Shown: in pieces, positions 33,306-43,559 of the stretch
Layout of the letters: each line of letters opens with the position of its first letter
Numbering within the stretch: position 1 is the first letter of the stretch
From: Bettongia penicillata ogilbyi
Taxonomy: Eukaryota > Chordata > Mammalia > Diprotodontia > Potoroidae
DNA: 64,000 nt
Direction of reading: 5' to 3'
NCBI GenBank assembly: GCA_023548195.1
Contig: JAJHZJ010000694.1
Coordinates: 1,674,001 to 1,738,000 of the forward strand
Made by a program: the position numbers and the translations under genes
The notes under the pieces: generated by a model
Databases searched by the model: none
What the model saw: the letters and a program-made list of their open reading frames with translations, nothing else
What the model was told of the DNA's origin: nothing

Positions 33306-34614
33306 AAATGCAATGATCTTAAGGAGACAGAAAGTATAATTTGTATGTATCCAGTTATTTGCTCGTCGTTAGAATGGGGGCTCCATAAGGGCAGTATCTG
33401 CATCCACAATGCTTAGTGCAGTGCCTGGCACAGAGCAAATACTTATTGTATGTTTTGTTGACTGACTTGGTGACATCCAGGACCTTAGCTTTCTTTCCTG
33501 ACTCTTTTCACATACTTTCTTTAAAGAAAGTGGTTCGGTGTGGGGATAGGGAGGATTTTAGTGGAAATCATTGATTTCTGAGAAATTTTTTTTTTAATAA
33601 AAATTTATTTATTTAACTTTTTACATTCATTTTCACAAACTTTTGAATTCCAAATTTTCTCCCCTCTTATCCCCTACCCCACCCCAATACACCAAGCAAT
33701 CTAATTTTCCCTATCACCAATCTGCCCTCTCTTCTATCATCCCTCCCTTCTCTTGTCCCCATCTTCTCTTTTGTCCTGTAGGGCCAGATGACTTTCTATT
33801 CCCCATTGACTGTATTTCTTATTTCCTAGTAGCAACAACAATACTAAACAGTTGTTCCTAAAACTTTGAGTTCCAAATTCTCCCCATCCCTCCCTCCCCA
33901 CCCATTCCCTTTGGGAAGGCAGGCAATTCAATATAGGCCCTATCTGTGTAGTTTTGCAAATGACTTCGATAATAGTCGTGTTGTGTAAGACTAACTGTAT
34001 TTCCCTCCATCCTATCCTGCCCCCCATTGTTTCTATTCTGTCTTTTGATCCTGTCCCTCCCCGAATGTTGATGTCAAATTGCTCCCTTCTCCCATTGCCC
34101 TCCCTTCCATCATCCCCCCCACCCTGCTTCTCTCCTTCTCCCCCACTTTCCTGTATTGTAAGATAGGTTTTCATACCAAAATGAGTGTGCATTTTATTCC
34201 TTCCTTTAGTCAAATGTGATGAGGGTAAACTTCATGTTTTTTTCTCAGCTCTCCTCTTTTTCCCTCCACTAAAAAGTCTCCTGCTTGCCTTTTGAATGAG
34301 ATATAATTTACCCCATTCCATTTCACCCTCTTTCCTCCCACTACATTTCTTTCTCACCATTTACCTTAATTTCTTTTGAGATATGGTCCCATCCTATTCA
34401 ATTCACTCTGTGCTCTCTGTCTCTGTATGTGCGTGCATGTGTGAATGTGTGTGTGCGTTTACATGTGTGTGTATGTGTGTGTGTGTGTGGTCCCACCAAC
34501 TACCCAGATACTGAAAAATTTTTAAGAGTTACAAATATTGTCTTTCCATGTAGGAATGTAAACAGTTCACTTTTGGTAAGTCCCTTATGACTTCTCTTTG
34601 CTGTTTACTTTTTC

Positions 34615-35719
34615 ATGCTTCTTCTCATTCTTGTGTTTGAAAGTCAGATTTTCTTTTCAGCTCTGGTCTTTTCATTCAGAATGCTTGAAAGTCCTCTGTT
34701 TCATTGAAAGACAATATATTCCCCTGAAGTATTATACTCAGTTTTGCTGGGTAGGTGATTTTTGGTTTGAGTCCTAGTTCCTTTGACTTCTGGAATATTC
34801 TATTCCACGCCCTTCGATCCCTTAATGTAGAAGCTGCTAGATTTTGAGTTATCCTGATTGTATTTCCACAGTACTGGAATTGTTTCTTTCTAGCTGCTTG
34901 CAATATTTTCTTCTTGACCTGGGAATTCTGGAATTTGGCCACAATGTTTCTAGGAGTTTCTCTTTTTGGATCTCTTTCAGGCAGTGATCGATGGATTCTT
35001 TCAATACTTATTTTGCCCTCTGGTTGTAGAATGTGAGGGCAGTTTTCCTCGATAATTTCATGGAAGATGATGTTTAGGCTCGTTTTTTGATCGTGACTTT
35101 CAGGTAGTCCCATAATTTTTAAATTATCTCTTCTGGATCTATTTTCCAGGTCAGTTGTTTTTCCAATGAGATATTTCACATTCTCTTCCATTTTTTTATT
35201 CTTTTTGTTTTGTGATTTCTTTGTTTCTCAGAAAGTCATTAGCCTCCATCTGTTCCATTCTAATTTTGAGAGAACTATTTTCTCCAGTGAGCTTTTGAAC
35301 CTCTTTTTCCATTTGCTAATTCTGCTTTTGAAAGCATTCTTCTCCTCATTGGCTTTTTGAACCTCTTTTGCCAATTGAGTGAGCCTATTTTTCAAGGTGT
35401 TATTTTCTTCAGCATTTTTTTGGGTCTCCTTTAGGAAGGTATTGACCTGTTTTTCATGCTTTTCTTGCATCTCTCTCATTTCTCTTCCCAGTTTTTCCTC
35501 CACCTGTCTGAGTTGATTTTCAAAATCCTTTTTGAGCTCTTCCATGGCCTGAGCCCACTGGACATCCACCTGGGATGTCTGGGATACAGAGGCCCCGACC
35601 TCCACGTCTTTCCCTGATGGTAAGAATAGTTCCTCGTCATCAGAATTGAGAGGCAGGAACATCTGTACCCCATCAAAGTTAATTTCTATAGTGTTATTTT
35701 TCTTCCCTTTTCTGGGCAT
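34615..35719 (-). pseudogene. HAL1/L1 ORF1 of copy C, nearly intact
   Basis: It starts ATG at 35719 (MPRKGKKNN). The order is: an acidic N-terminal segment with SDDEELFLPSGKD, a long coiled coil of heptads (NRLTQLAKEVQKANEE), an RRM-like domain beginning SRRDNLKIMGLPE at about 35140, and a C-terminal RNA-binding domain (QYCGNTIRITQNLAASTL). Three small lesions are visible: one base missing at about 35314 relative to copies D and E; an indel near 35195-35205 that returns to the first frame; and a change near 34676 that creates a premature stop about 20 codons early. The open pieces are 35719-35228 and 35191-34676. In this family the protein binds RNA as a trimer. This copy could at most make fragments. 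Confidence 0.9.
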
Positions 35720-35739
35720 TTTCCCAGCCCGTTACTTGA

Positions 35740-36380
35740 CTTCTGAGATTCCTGTCCACCCCTGCCTATATCCGCCCAGCTAGTGCTTGGGGTCTGAGAT
35801 TCAAATGGGCTTTCCGCGGCGGGAGCGGCCACTATTCAATGTGAGTGTAAGTTCTGGTGCTCAGGTGGGGGCAGGGCCGCCTCCCAGGCTCAGTTCCCTC
35901 AGGGGGTTTAAGCAGAGACCTTAGGTAATGGAGCTCCTGCTTGCTCCAGGAGTCCCAGGCCTCTTCCACTGCTGCTGCCTCTGCCTCTGCCACTGCCTCC
36001 CAAAGAGGCCCGAGTCACGGAGACACCCCACTCCCCTCTTGGCCACCCCAGACATCTCTCTCACTGACCTGTAGCATCTGTGGGCAGAGGGACCTTCCCG
36101 GCCGCCAGAGATTGCGTCCCTGAAGCCTGCTCAGATCTGCTCCTCTGTGGCCGTGCGGCCAGGGCAGCACAGGGGTGGTCTCTGCTGTCCGGAGCGCGAT
36201 GGACCCCTGGGAACGGCTCTCCAGGGCTCTCTGGAATGGAAATCTTTTCCACTGTGTTTCTGCACGCCTTGCAGTGCTGCAGAATTTGTGGGGAATTCTT
36301 CTTGCAGGAAATATATGGGCTGTGGGTTCGGAGCTAGCATACGTGAGTCTTTCTACTCCGCCATCTTGGCTCCACCCCCA
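35740..36380 (-). promoter_or_regulatory. 5'UTR / presumed internal promoter of copy C with YY1-like site
   Basis: The element starts with CAAGATGGCGGAG, containing the AAGATGGC core bound by YY1 in human L1 promoters, at the same place relative to the 5' end. The UTR holds many CpG dinucleotides (for example near 35813-35830, 36090-36120, 36150-36215), unlike its surroundings. Promoter function is inferred from L1 5'UTRs; no TATA box is seen. Confidence 0.65.
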
Positions 36381-36394
36381 ATTTCTGAGAAATT

Positions 36395-36744
36395 TAATGA
36401 AGTATTGATTAGATTTCCTTCCATAGGAAGATCTGGAAAGAACTTTAAAAGGGAGAAATATTTAATTCTGAATATTTTCAGTTGAATTATAAATGAGGTT
36501 CTAATATGCTTCCATATGAGTAAGCTATAATCTGCATTGGTAGAAGGAGTTTTGATAAGGAAAGTTCCCTAAAAGAAGGTTTGGGAAAAATAATAATGAT
36601 ATTTAGATATCAATAATGATGTTTAGATAGCAAGCACTTTATGTACATTATGTCATTTGAGGCTTACAACCAGCTCATGCAGTAGATGAGATAATACCTA
36701 TCTAGCACTTTCCAAATCTTAAAGCCCTAAATAAACATTTTGGT
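36395..36744. other. Gene-free stretch with a MIR-like scrap
   Basis: 36600-36720 ('agcactttatgtacattatgtcatttgaggcttacaacc') is the end of a MIR-type SINE in reverse orientation. Nothing coding. Confidence 0.5.
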
Positions 36745-36985
36745 TGTTATTGTTCAGGTGTTTAAATTGTGTCTGACTCCACACGACCCAATTTGGGGTT
36801 TCATTTGCAGAAATACTGAAGTGGTTTGCATTTTCTTCACCAGCTCATTTTACAGAGAAGGAAACTGAGGCAGAGTTAAGTGGTTTGCCTAGGGTCACAC
36901 AGCTGGTAAGTGTCTAAGGCTGGATTTGAACTCACATCTTCCTGACTCCAGCACTCTAGCCACTGCACCACCTAGTTGCCCAGGA
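36745..36985 (-). mobile_element. Mar-1-type CORE-SINE, well preserved
   Basis: The minus strand reads tRNA-like head (36985-36925), CORE (36915-36845, complement of 'aaggaaactgaggcagagtt' and 'cctagggtcacacagctgg') and BovB/RTE-like tail (36840-36745). It is the clearest copy of this family in the window. Confidence 0.9.
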
Positions 36986-37139
36986 TAAATGTTAGGTTTC
37001 AGTATAATTATTGTTATGATTATCCCAACTTGGCCAAAAAAGGAAACTGAAATAGAGAGATTAAGTCTATTCTTTGCTTAGGAGAGCTTTGTAGAGAACA
37101 GGATATCTGTGGATAAACAATCCTTATTCATTAATTTTC

Positions 37140-37400
37140 AGTCATTCGGTCACAAGCATTTATTGAACACCCTCTTTGTGCCAGGCATCATGCTAAGCAT
37201 TTAATAAATATTATCTCATTTTACCATTCACATCAGCTCTATATGCTGTTAGTGTTCCCATTTTGCAGTTGAGAAAATGGAGACAAAGAAATTAAGTGCT
37301 TTTCCTGGGATCACAGAGCTAGTAAATGTTGAAAGCTGGATTGGAATTCAGATCTTCCTGATTCCAAGTCCAGGGGCTCTATAAACTGTACCATGTAGCT
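37140..37400 (-). mobile_element. MIR-type SINE
   Basis: Reverse orientation: 'atttattgaacaccctctttgtgccaggca' at the left, 'cagttgagaaaatggagac' CORE in the middle, and the head complement 'tcttcctgattccaagtccagg' at the right. Confidence 0.8.
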
Positions 37401-37639
37401 ATTCAAGAATTATTTGCTGAAGAGACCCAGTGTCAGAACCCCTAAGATTTTCCCTTTCATGGGCTTAGCTGGAACTGCTTTCTCTTCTTAGCTGACCAGA
37501 CTTTCTAAATACCAAACTTGTTTACCATATACAAAACTCCACAGCGCAGGATAGAGTCTCTTCAGCTAATCCCTAAATGCTTCCTGTGGATCATAATTTA
37601 ATTTTATTCATTGTCTGGAAGCATTCTATTGCTTCCTAA

Positions 37640-37724
37640 CTTGATTAACCCTTCTCTTTTGGCTCTATACTATCTCACTGATCTCATCAGCTCCCATGGA
37701 TTCAATTATTATCTTTATATGGAT
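37640..37724 (+). mobile_element. L2 LINE fragment at the RT motif
   Basis: Reads like L2 ORF2 before its catalytic motif ('ctgatctcatcagctcccatgg', then a degenerate YxDD-like 'tatatggatga'), as at 18446-18485. A SINE follows immediately. Confidence 0.6.
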
Positions 37725-37985
37725 GAAAGAAGGAAGGAAATAAACATTTATTAAGTACTTACTATGTGTTGAACGCCACAAGACCTAAGCCTTTGACAAA
37801 TATTACCTCATTTGATCCTCAGAACAACCCTGGGAGGTAGGTGTTATTACTACCCCCATTTTACAGATGAGGAAACTGAAGCAGAAAGTAACTTCTCCAG
37901 GGTCACACCATAAGTGCCTGAGGCCAGATTTGAACTTAGATCTTCCAGACTCCACTGTGACATCTAGCTGCCTAAATATCTGGTA
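37725..37985 (-). mobile_element. MIR-type SINE, nearly complete
   Basis: Reverse orientation: L2-like tail 'ataaacatttattaagtact', CORE 'ttacagatgaggaaactgaagc' and 'ccagggtcacacc', head complement 'cagatttgaacttagatcttcc'. Probably inserted into the L2 fragment before it. Confidence 0.85.
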
Positions 37986-38149
37986 TTTATTTTGACTTAA
38001 CAAGCTTTGCAAAATTGTATGTATACTTTATTTCATTGGATCCTCATCCCTACCTTCTGAAATAGGTATTCTGGTATTATTATCACCATTTTGCTGATGA
38101 GACATCTAAGCCACAGAAGATTTGAATCATTTGTTCAAGGTTACACTGT
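37986..38149. mobile_element. MIR-like remnant
   Basis: 'tttcattggatcctcatccctacctt' and 'gcacagaagatttgaatcatttgttcaaggttacac' are a decayed reverse MIR. Confidence 0.5.
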
Positions 38150-38683
38150 GATTGTTGCTGTGTACAAAGTTCTCCTGGTTCTGCTCCTTTTACTCAGCCT
38201 CAGTTCATATAATTCCTTCTAGGTCTCTCTGAAGTCTTCCTGTTCATCATTTCTTATAGCATAATAGTATTCCATTACATTCATATACCACAACTTGTTT
38301 AGCCATTCCCCAATTGATGGGCATCTCCTTGATTTCCAGTTCTTGGTCACCACAAAGAGAGCTGCTATAAATATTTTTGTACATGTGGGACCTTTTCCAA
38401 TTTTTATGATCTCTCTGGAATACAATCCTAGAAGTGAAATTGCTGCATCAAAGAGGAGTGAGCATGTCATTCCCTACTTATGCCAAATGTGAAGAAAGTA
38501 AGCTTTCCTTTTTCCCTCTCACTTCCTCCCTTTTCTTCTCCACTGAAGTAGCTTTTTCTTTGCTCCTTTATAAGTGATAATTTGCCTCATTCCATTTCTC
38601 TCTTTCTCCTCCAAATATATTCCTTTCTCATCCCTCAATTTTAATTTTTTAGGTGTCATCTCTTCTTATTCAACTCACTCTGT

Positions 38684-38719
<36 letters not shown>

Positions 38720-40497
38720 ATTCCTCCAACTACTCAAATACTGAGAAGTCTCAAGAGTTATAAATATTATTTTTCCATATAGGAATGTTAAACAGTTCAA
38801 CTTTAGAAAGTCCTTTATGTATCCTCTTTCCTGTTTACCTTTTTATGCTTTTCTTGAATGTTGTATTTGAAAGTCAAATTTTCTTCAGCTCTGGTCTTTT
38901 CATCAAGAATGCTTGAAAGTCCTCTATTTCACTGAATGACCATTTCTTCCCCTGAAGTATTGTACTCAGTTTTGCTGGGTAGGTGATTCTTGTTTTTAGT
39001 CCTAGTTCCTTTGACTTCTGGAATATCCTGTTCCATGCCCTTTGATCCCTTAATGTAGAAGCTGCTAGATCTTGCGTTATCCTGATTGTATTTCCACAAT
39101 ACTGGAATTGTTTCTTTTCTAGCTGCTTGCAATATTTCCTCCTTGACCTGGGAACTCTGGAATTTGGCTACAATATTCTTATTTCTCTTTTTGGATCTCT
39201 TTCAGGAAGTGATCAGTGCATTCTTTCAATATTTATTTTGCTCTCTAGTTCTAGAATATCAGGGCAGTTTTCCTTGATAATTTCATGAAAGATGATGTCT
39301 AGGCTCTTTTTTTGATCATGACTTTGAGGTAGTCCCATAATTTTTAAATTGTCTCTCCTGATCTATTTTCCAGATCAGTTGTTTTCCCAATGAGATATTT
39401 CACTTTATCTTGTATTTTTTCATTCTTTTCATTTTGTTTTGTAATTTCTTGGTTTCTCATAAAGTCATTAGCCTCCATCTGTTCCATTCTAGTTTTTAAA
39501 GAACTATTTTCTTCAATGAGCTTTTGAACCTCCTTTTCCATTTGGCTAATTCTGCTTTTGAAAGCATTCTTCTCCTCATTGGCTTTTTGAACCTCTTTTG
39601 CCAATTGAGTGAGCCTATTTTTAAAGGTGTTATTTTCTTCAGTATTTTTTGGGGTCTCCTTTACCAAGCTGTTGACTCACTTTTCGTGATTTTCTTGCAT
39701 CACTCTCATTTCTCTTCTCAATTTCTCCTCCACTTCTCTTATTTGATTTTGAAAATCCTTTTTGAGCTCTTCCATGGCCTGAGACCACTATATACTATTT
39801 TGGAGGACTTGGATGCAGAAGCATTGACTTCCTCTCATGTTATGCTTTGTTCTTCCTCATCTGAAAGGATGAGAGAAAATACCTGTTCACCAAGAAAGTA
39901 ACCTTCTATAGCCTTATTTTTTTCTCTTTTTTGGGCATTTTTCCAGTCAGTTATTTGACTTTTGAGTCCTTTGTCAAGAGGAGGGTATTCTCTGGGGACC
40001 TATAAGTTCTTAGTTCCTCCAAGGTGGCTCACTCAAGGGAGTGATGTTTACTCCTCTCCTGTCCTGCACACTGGTCTGGGATCAACCAAAAACTTTTCTG
40101 CCCAGAATCTGCAATTGAATTCATTCACCACAGCTGCCTCCAACTCCAGTGCCAGTGATCCCCCTCACCCCTGGGTGGAGCTCAGGGCTGAGAATCAAAG
40201 AGACTTTAGGCAGAGGTCTCCCAGGGATGCCACTCAGAGCTGAGATTCAGATCAGCCCTTCAATTGCCCCAAGGGCTCTAGGCAGAGAGTTCCAAAAATG
40301 GCAGCTGCAGTGCCTGTTGCCAGGGGTTCAGACCATGCGCCCCTCTCCTGGGTGAAAGAGCCTTCCCATTGACCTTTGAAGTTGTCTGTGACATTTGTGG
40401 ATTGAGCAATCTTGGCACTGCTGCTGGTGGTTCCCTGAAGCCTGTTCCAGGTGCCATGTTGGTCTGTGCACCACACCCTGGCTTGGGCTTGTCTGCC
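38150..40497 (-). mobile_element. L1/HAL1-like element D: ORF1 plus spacer fused to ORF2 3' fragment
   Basis: Minus strand: partial 5'UTR (40497-39930), ORF1 (39920-38860), spacer with (TG)n (38685-38716), then at about 38456 an abrupt switch to the C-terminal end of L1 ORF2 (38455-38150, PSIGEWLNKLWYMNVMEYYYAIRNDEQ). The HAL1 3' modules of A, B, C and E are absent, as are the L1 3'UTR and A-tail. Either one internally deleted, end-trimmed L1 or two adjacent fragments. No target-site duplication found. Confidence 0.75.
38860..39920 (-). pseudogene. L1-type ORF1 remnant of element D
   Basis: 39667-39344 is open and covers the second half of the coiled coil up to the RRM start (NRLTQLAKEVQKANEEKNAF ... 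DLENRSGETI, frame lost at the RRM). 39132-38929 covers part of the C-terminal domain (DNARSSSFYIKGSKGMEQDI, frameshifted). The N-terminal acidic segment at about 39860-39790 has an in-frame stop. Non-functional. Confidence 0.82.
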
Positions 40498-40499
40498 CT

Positions 40500-42274
40500 G
40501 GTTCTATAATTGATTAGCTATTTGACCCTTATCCAAGCTATCTGAGCAAGTCATTTTACTTCTCTTAAGTGTCAAATTCTTCTGAACTCAATAGAGTTGA
40601 GTTACAATATAAGTCACTGCAAGCTCTACAGTTCCCTGGGTTTATATTATAGCAGTACTTAATACTTCTGTAGTATTTATATCATGGGGGCTCCCTTCTA
40701 CCATCAAGGGCATGGTATTCTTTGGGGGACTTCTTTGATTGAAATTGTTCCCATTCAGATAATCTGGTACTTTTATCTACATTCTCCTCCACTCCCAAAT
40801 ATGGTATTAGTTATTAGTTCCGCTTACAAGCATATGGATTCACAAGACTCAAAATATAAAAAGGTTTATCTAATGGTTAAGGAAAGCAAATGGAATTCTT
40901 ATCAGAGCCCATTAGAAATATTATCTGTCATGGCGCAAGACACTTTTCCAAGGGCTATAACCTTGCCAGGATTCTCTTAGTCTGTTTTCTGCTTGGGTGC
41001 CATACTTCCTGCCTTGCCATCTGAAGATAACATGTCTCAATATATGGTGCCCAATGACTTCTCCATCTCAGCTTTTCCTAGTAAAACTCTTACTGCTCTT
41101 TTTTACTATAGATGTCCCAGTTCACTTGTCTCAGATGCTCTACTACTATCCTTCAAAGGCATGTGGGTGGGAATGTACTCTATGCTCTTTGGTCTGGTCT
41201 AGGATTTCAGGTCTCCCTTTCTCTTTGCATCTAGCTCAGGTGCATTTCTTTTCAGAATTCCATTCTGGGATTCTCTCATGAGCTGCATTTCTATTGTCTT
41301 CTTCTTCATTGGGATGTAAAGAATAAATCTGACTTTTGGTAATACTCCATCTGGGCCCACATCTTTCTTCCAAGATGGGCCTCTCATGTATTCTAAAATA
41401 AATACAAGAATCCCTCCTGCTTTCTCTCTTACCTTTCTTTATATTACCAGTATTTAGCACAGGTCCTGGCACCTAGTAACTGACTGATTGCTCCCCATTT
41501 CTCTTTGTCACTCGAAATCCCCTACAACTTCTTCACAGTTTTCTTTCAGTGGAGATGGGTGGGGAAAGACTCTCCAAGATCCACCCACACTTGTATAATA
41601 TTCTACCCTTGTTATTGATATGTCTTAGGGGAACATGGCAGGCTTGTTTGTACAGGACTTTATCTAAATGCTTGGTGTGGAATGTTCTGGTCTTAGACAG
41701 GTAATAGGATACAATACTAACTTTTCTTTTTTAAAGTCTAGAGGACAAACTGTTGGTCACTTTCATTGGCTACATTTATCATCTCTCCAGGAGCTAACAA
41801 GGGTACTTGGGCTTAGCTGATAAAACAGGGAATCGAGTTACTGTCCTAAGATCTTGGGATGGAATTGTTTTTCTGAGAATGTGTGTGTTTTCTTTTTCAA
41901 TGTTTGGTGAAGAAAAACAAGGGTAATGCCTCCTGTCTGCAAGGAAGTGGAGTCTAGGAAGATGTAGGTCAGCCTCAGGGGATATTTATCTGATAGAAAG
42001 TTGACATGTGCAAATGAATTTTAGCTGTAGTGAAAATTTCCTATCTACAGAATTGAGATGGAGGTCACAGGGCAAGTGATGGGCATATTCTCCACCAGTG
42101 CAATCATTTAGACCTCAAAAACAGACCTTCATAACCCTCATATTGATTCCTGTGTAAGTGAGGAGGGGTAAGCCTGGCCTCCTCTTGCTGACAGTCACAG
42201 TGGCTCCTATTACTCCTTCTTATTGCTTTGTTTAGCTGTTTACCCTTGCATCAGCATGTGACTCAGAAGGTGTC
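40500..42274. other. Gene-free stretch, mostly anonymous
   Basis: 41445-41495 has an L2 3' end ('ccagtatttagcacaggtcctggcacc'). 40680-41380 contains several open frames of 60-100 codons without recognisable domains. It could include old LTR sequence (AATAAA at 41322), but ends and duplications were not found. Confidence 0.45.
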
Positions 42275-43104
42275 CCTTTAAAAATACATAATTTATTTAT
42301 TTTTCAGTTTTCATTCAACATTCACTTCCACAAGAATTAGAATTCAAAATTTTCTCCCCATCTCTCCCCACTCCCTATCCCAGGACAGCATGCATCCCAT
42401 CCACCTCTTCCTCCCGTCTGTCCTGCCTTCTATTATACCCCTTCTTCCATCTCTCTCCCTTCTATTTTCTATAGGGCAAAATAGATTTCTATACCCCATT
42501 GCCTGTATGTCTTATTTCCCAGTTGCATGCAAAAGCAATTTTTAACATCCATTATTAAAGTTTTGAGTTCCATATTCTCTCTCTTCCTCCCTCTCCACCC
42601 AAACTCATTGAGAAAGCAAGAAACTCAATATCAATCATACATGTGTAGCCATGCAAAATGCTTCCATAATACTTATGTTACAAAAGACTAACCAGATTTT
42701 CCTCTGTCCTGTCTTGCCCTCCACTAATTTCATTCTCTCCCCCTTGACCTGTCTTCCCACAATAGTGTTTGCTTCTGATTATCCTTTTCCTCAATTTACT
42801 GTCCCTTCTATTATCTTCCCTCTCCTATCCCCTTCCCCTCACCTTTATGCAGGTTAAAATAGATTTCCATAACCAATGAAGTGTGTTTTATTCCCTCCTT
42901 AAGCCAAATCCCATGGGAATAAAGCTCAATTATTCCCTTTCTTTCCCCCTCTATTTCCCTCCACTGTAAAAGCTCTTACTTGCCTCTTTTATGTGAGATG
43001 ATTTGTTACATTCTACCTCTCCCTTTCTCTTACTCCTAGTACATTCCACTCAACAGTAAATTTTATTTTTTAGGTACTCTCCCTTCATATTCAGCTCACT
43101 CTTT

Positions 43105-43130
43105 TCCCTCTATGTATATACATACAGACA

Positions 43131-43174
<44 letters not shown>

Positions 43175-43330
43175 CACATGCCTATACTGGTATATATACA
43201 TGCACTCATGTACATATACATACCTATAGCTATATAATATATACATACATGCATACCCATACACACCTATATGTGTGTATATATGCACACCTATATGTGT
43301 ATATCTATACATACTCACATATATATATTT
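43105..43330. repeat. TA/CA/GTAT compound microsatellite in copy E
   Basis: A run of (TA)n from about 43130, then ATAC, TATG and CATA mixtures. It sits between the conserved GCTCACTC... and CCTCTAACTACCC flanks used by the microsatellites of copies A-D, so it is the expanded form of the same slot. Confidence 0.93.
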
Positions 43331-43420
43331 CCTCTAACTACCCTAATACTAAAAAAGTTTTCATGAGCTACAAATATCATCTTTCCATGTCAGAATGGAA
43401 TCATAATCTTCTTTCCTTGC

Positions 43421-43519
43421 AGATGAGGAAGAGCAAAGCGTACACTCAGAAGAAGACCAAAGCATACAACTGCAGAAAGACAGCATGGTCAAGACTTCTA
43501 CATCCAAATCCTCCAAAAA
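43421..43519 (+). repeat. Inverted ORF1-like segment inside HAL1-like copy E
   Basis: On the plus strand, opposite to the element, this reads like the acidic N-terminal part of ORF1 (DEEEQSVHSEEDQSIQ, then TSTSKSSK). Its closest match in the window is the minus strand of D at about 39880-39795 (GATGAGGAAGAACAAAGC; CTTCTGCATCCAAGTCCTCC), not E's own ORF1. The surrounding insert (43400-43523) is missing from A, C and D. Confidence 0.8.
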
Positions 43520-43559
43520 CAGAAACAGTTCAATTTTAATAAGTCCCTTATGGCTTCTC

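Larger units (their letters stand above)
33588..36380 (-). mobile_element. HAL1-like copy C, full length and youngest-looking
   Basis: The flanking ATTTCTGAGAAATT is repeated exactly at 33574-33587 and 36381-36394, a perfect 14-bp target-site duplication. The minus strand runs: 5' end GGAGCCAAGATGGCGGAG (36372-36355); CpG-rich 5'UTR (36380-35720); ORF1 (35719 to about 34615); TG microsatellite slot (34421-34489); two 3'-end modules (beginning at about 33880 and 33660 on the minus strand); and A-rich end at 33588. No ORF2. Perfect flanks, retained CpG and an ORF1 with only a few lesions make it the most recent insertion of this family in the window. Confidence 0.92.

Noticed and set aside
35228..35719. 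Host coiled-coil gene
   Set aside because: The same sequence occurs in A, B, D and E as ORF1 of L1-type elements, with the element's own 5' and 3' ends around it.
36131..36485. GC-rich first exon / CpG-island promoter of a host gene
   Set aside because: It coincides with the 5'UTR of HAL1-like copy C, bounded by that element's target-site duplication.
38150..38456. Splice junction explaining the fusion in element D
   Set aside because: No GT/AG-type signals were found at the breakpoint by comparison with L1 copies F and G.
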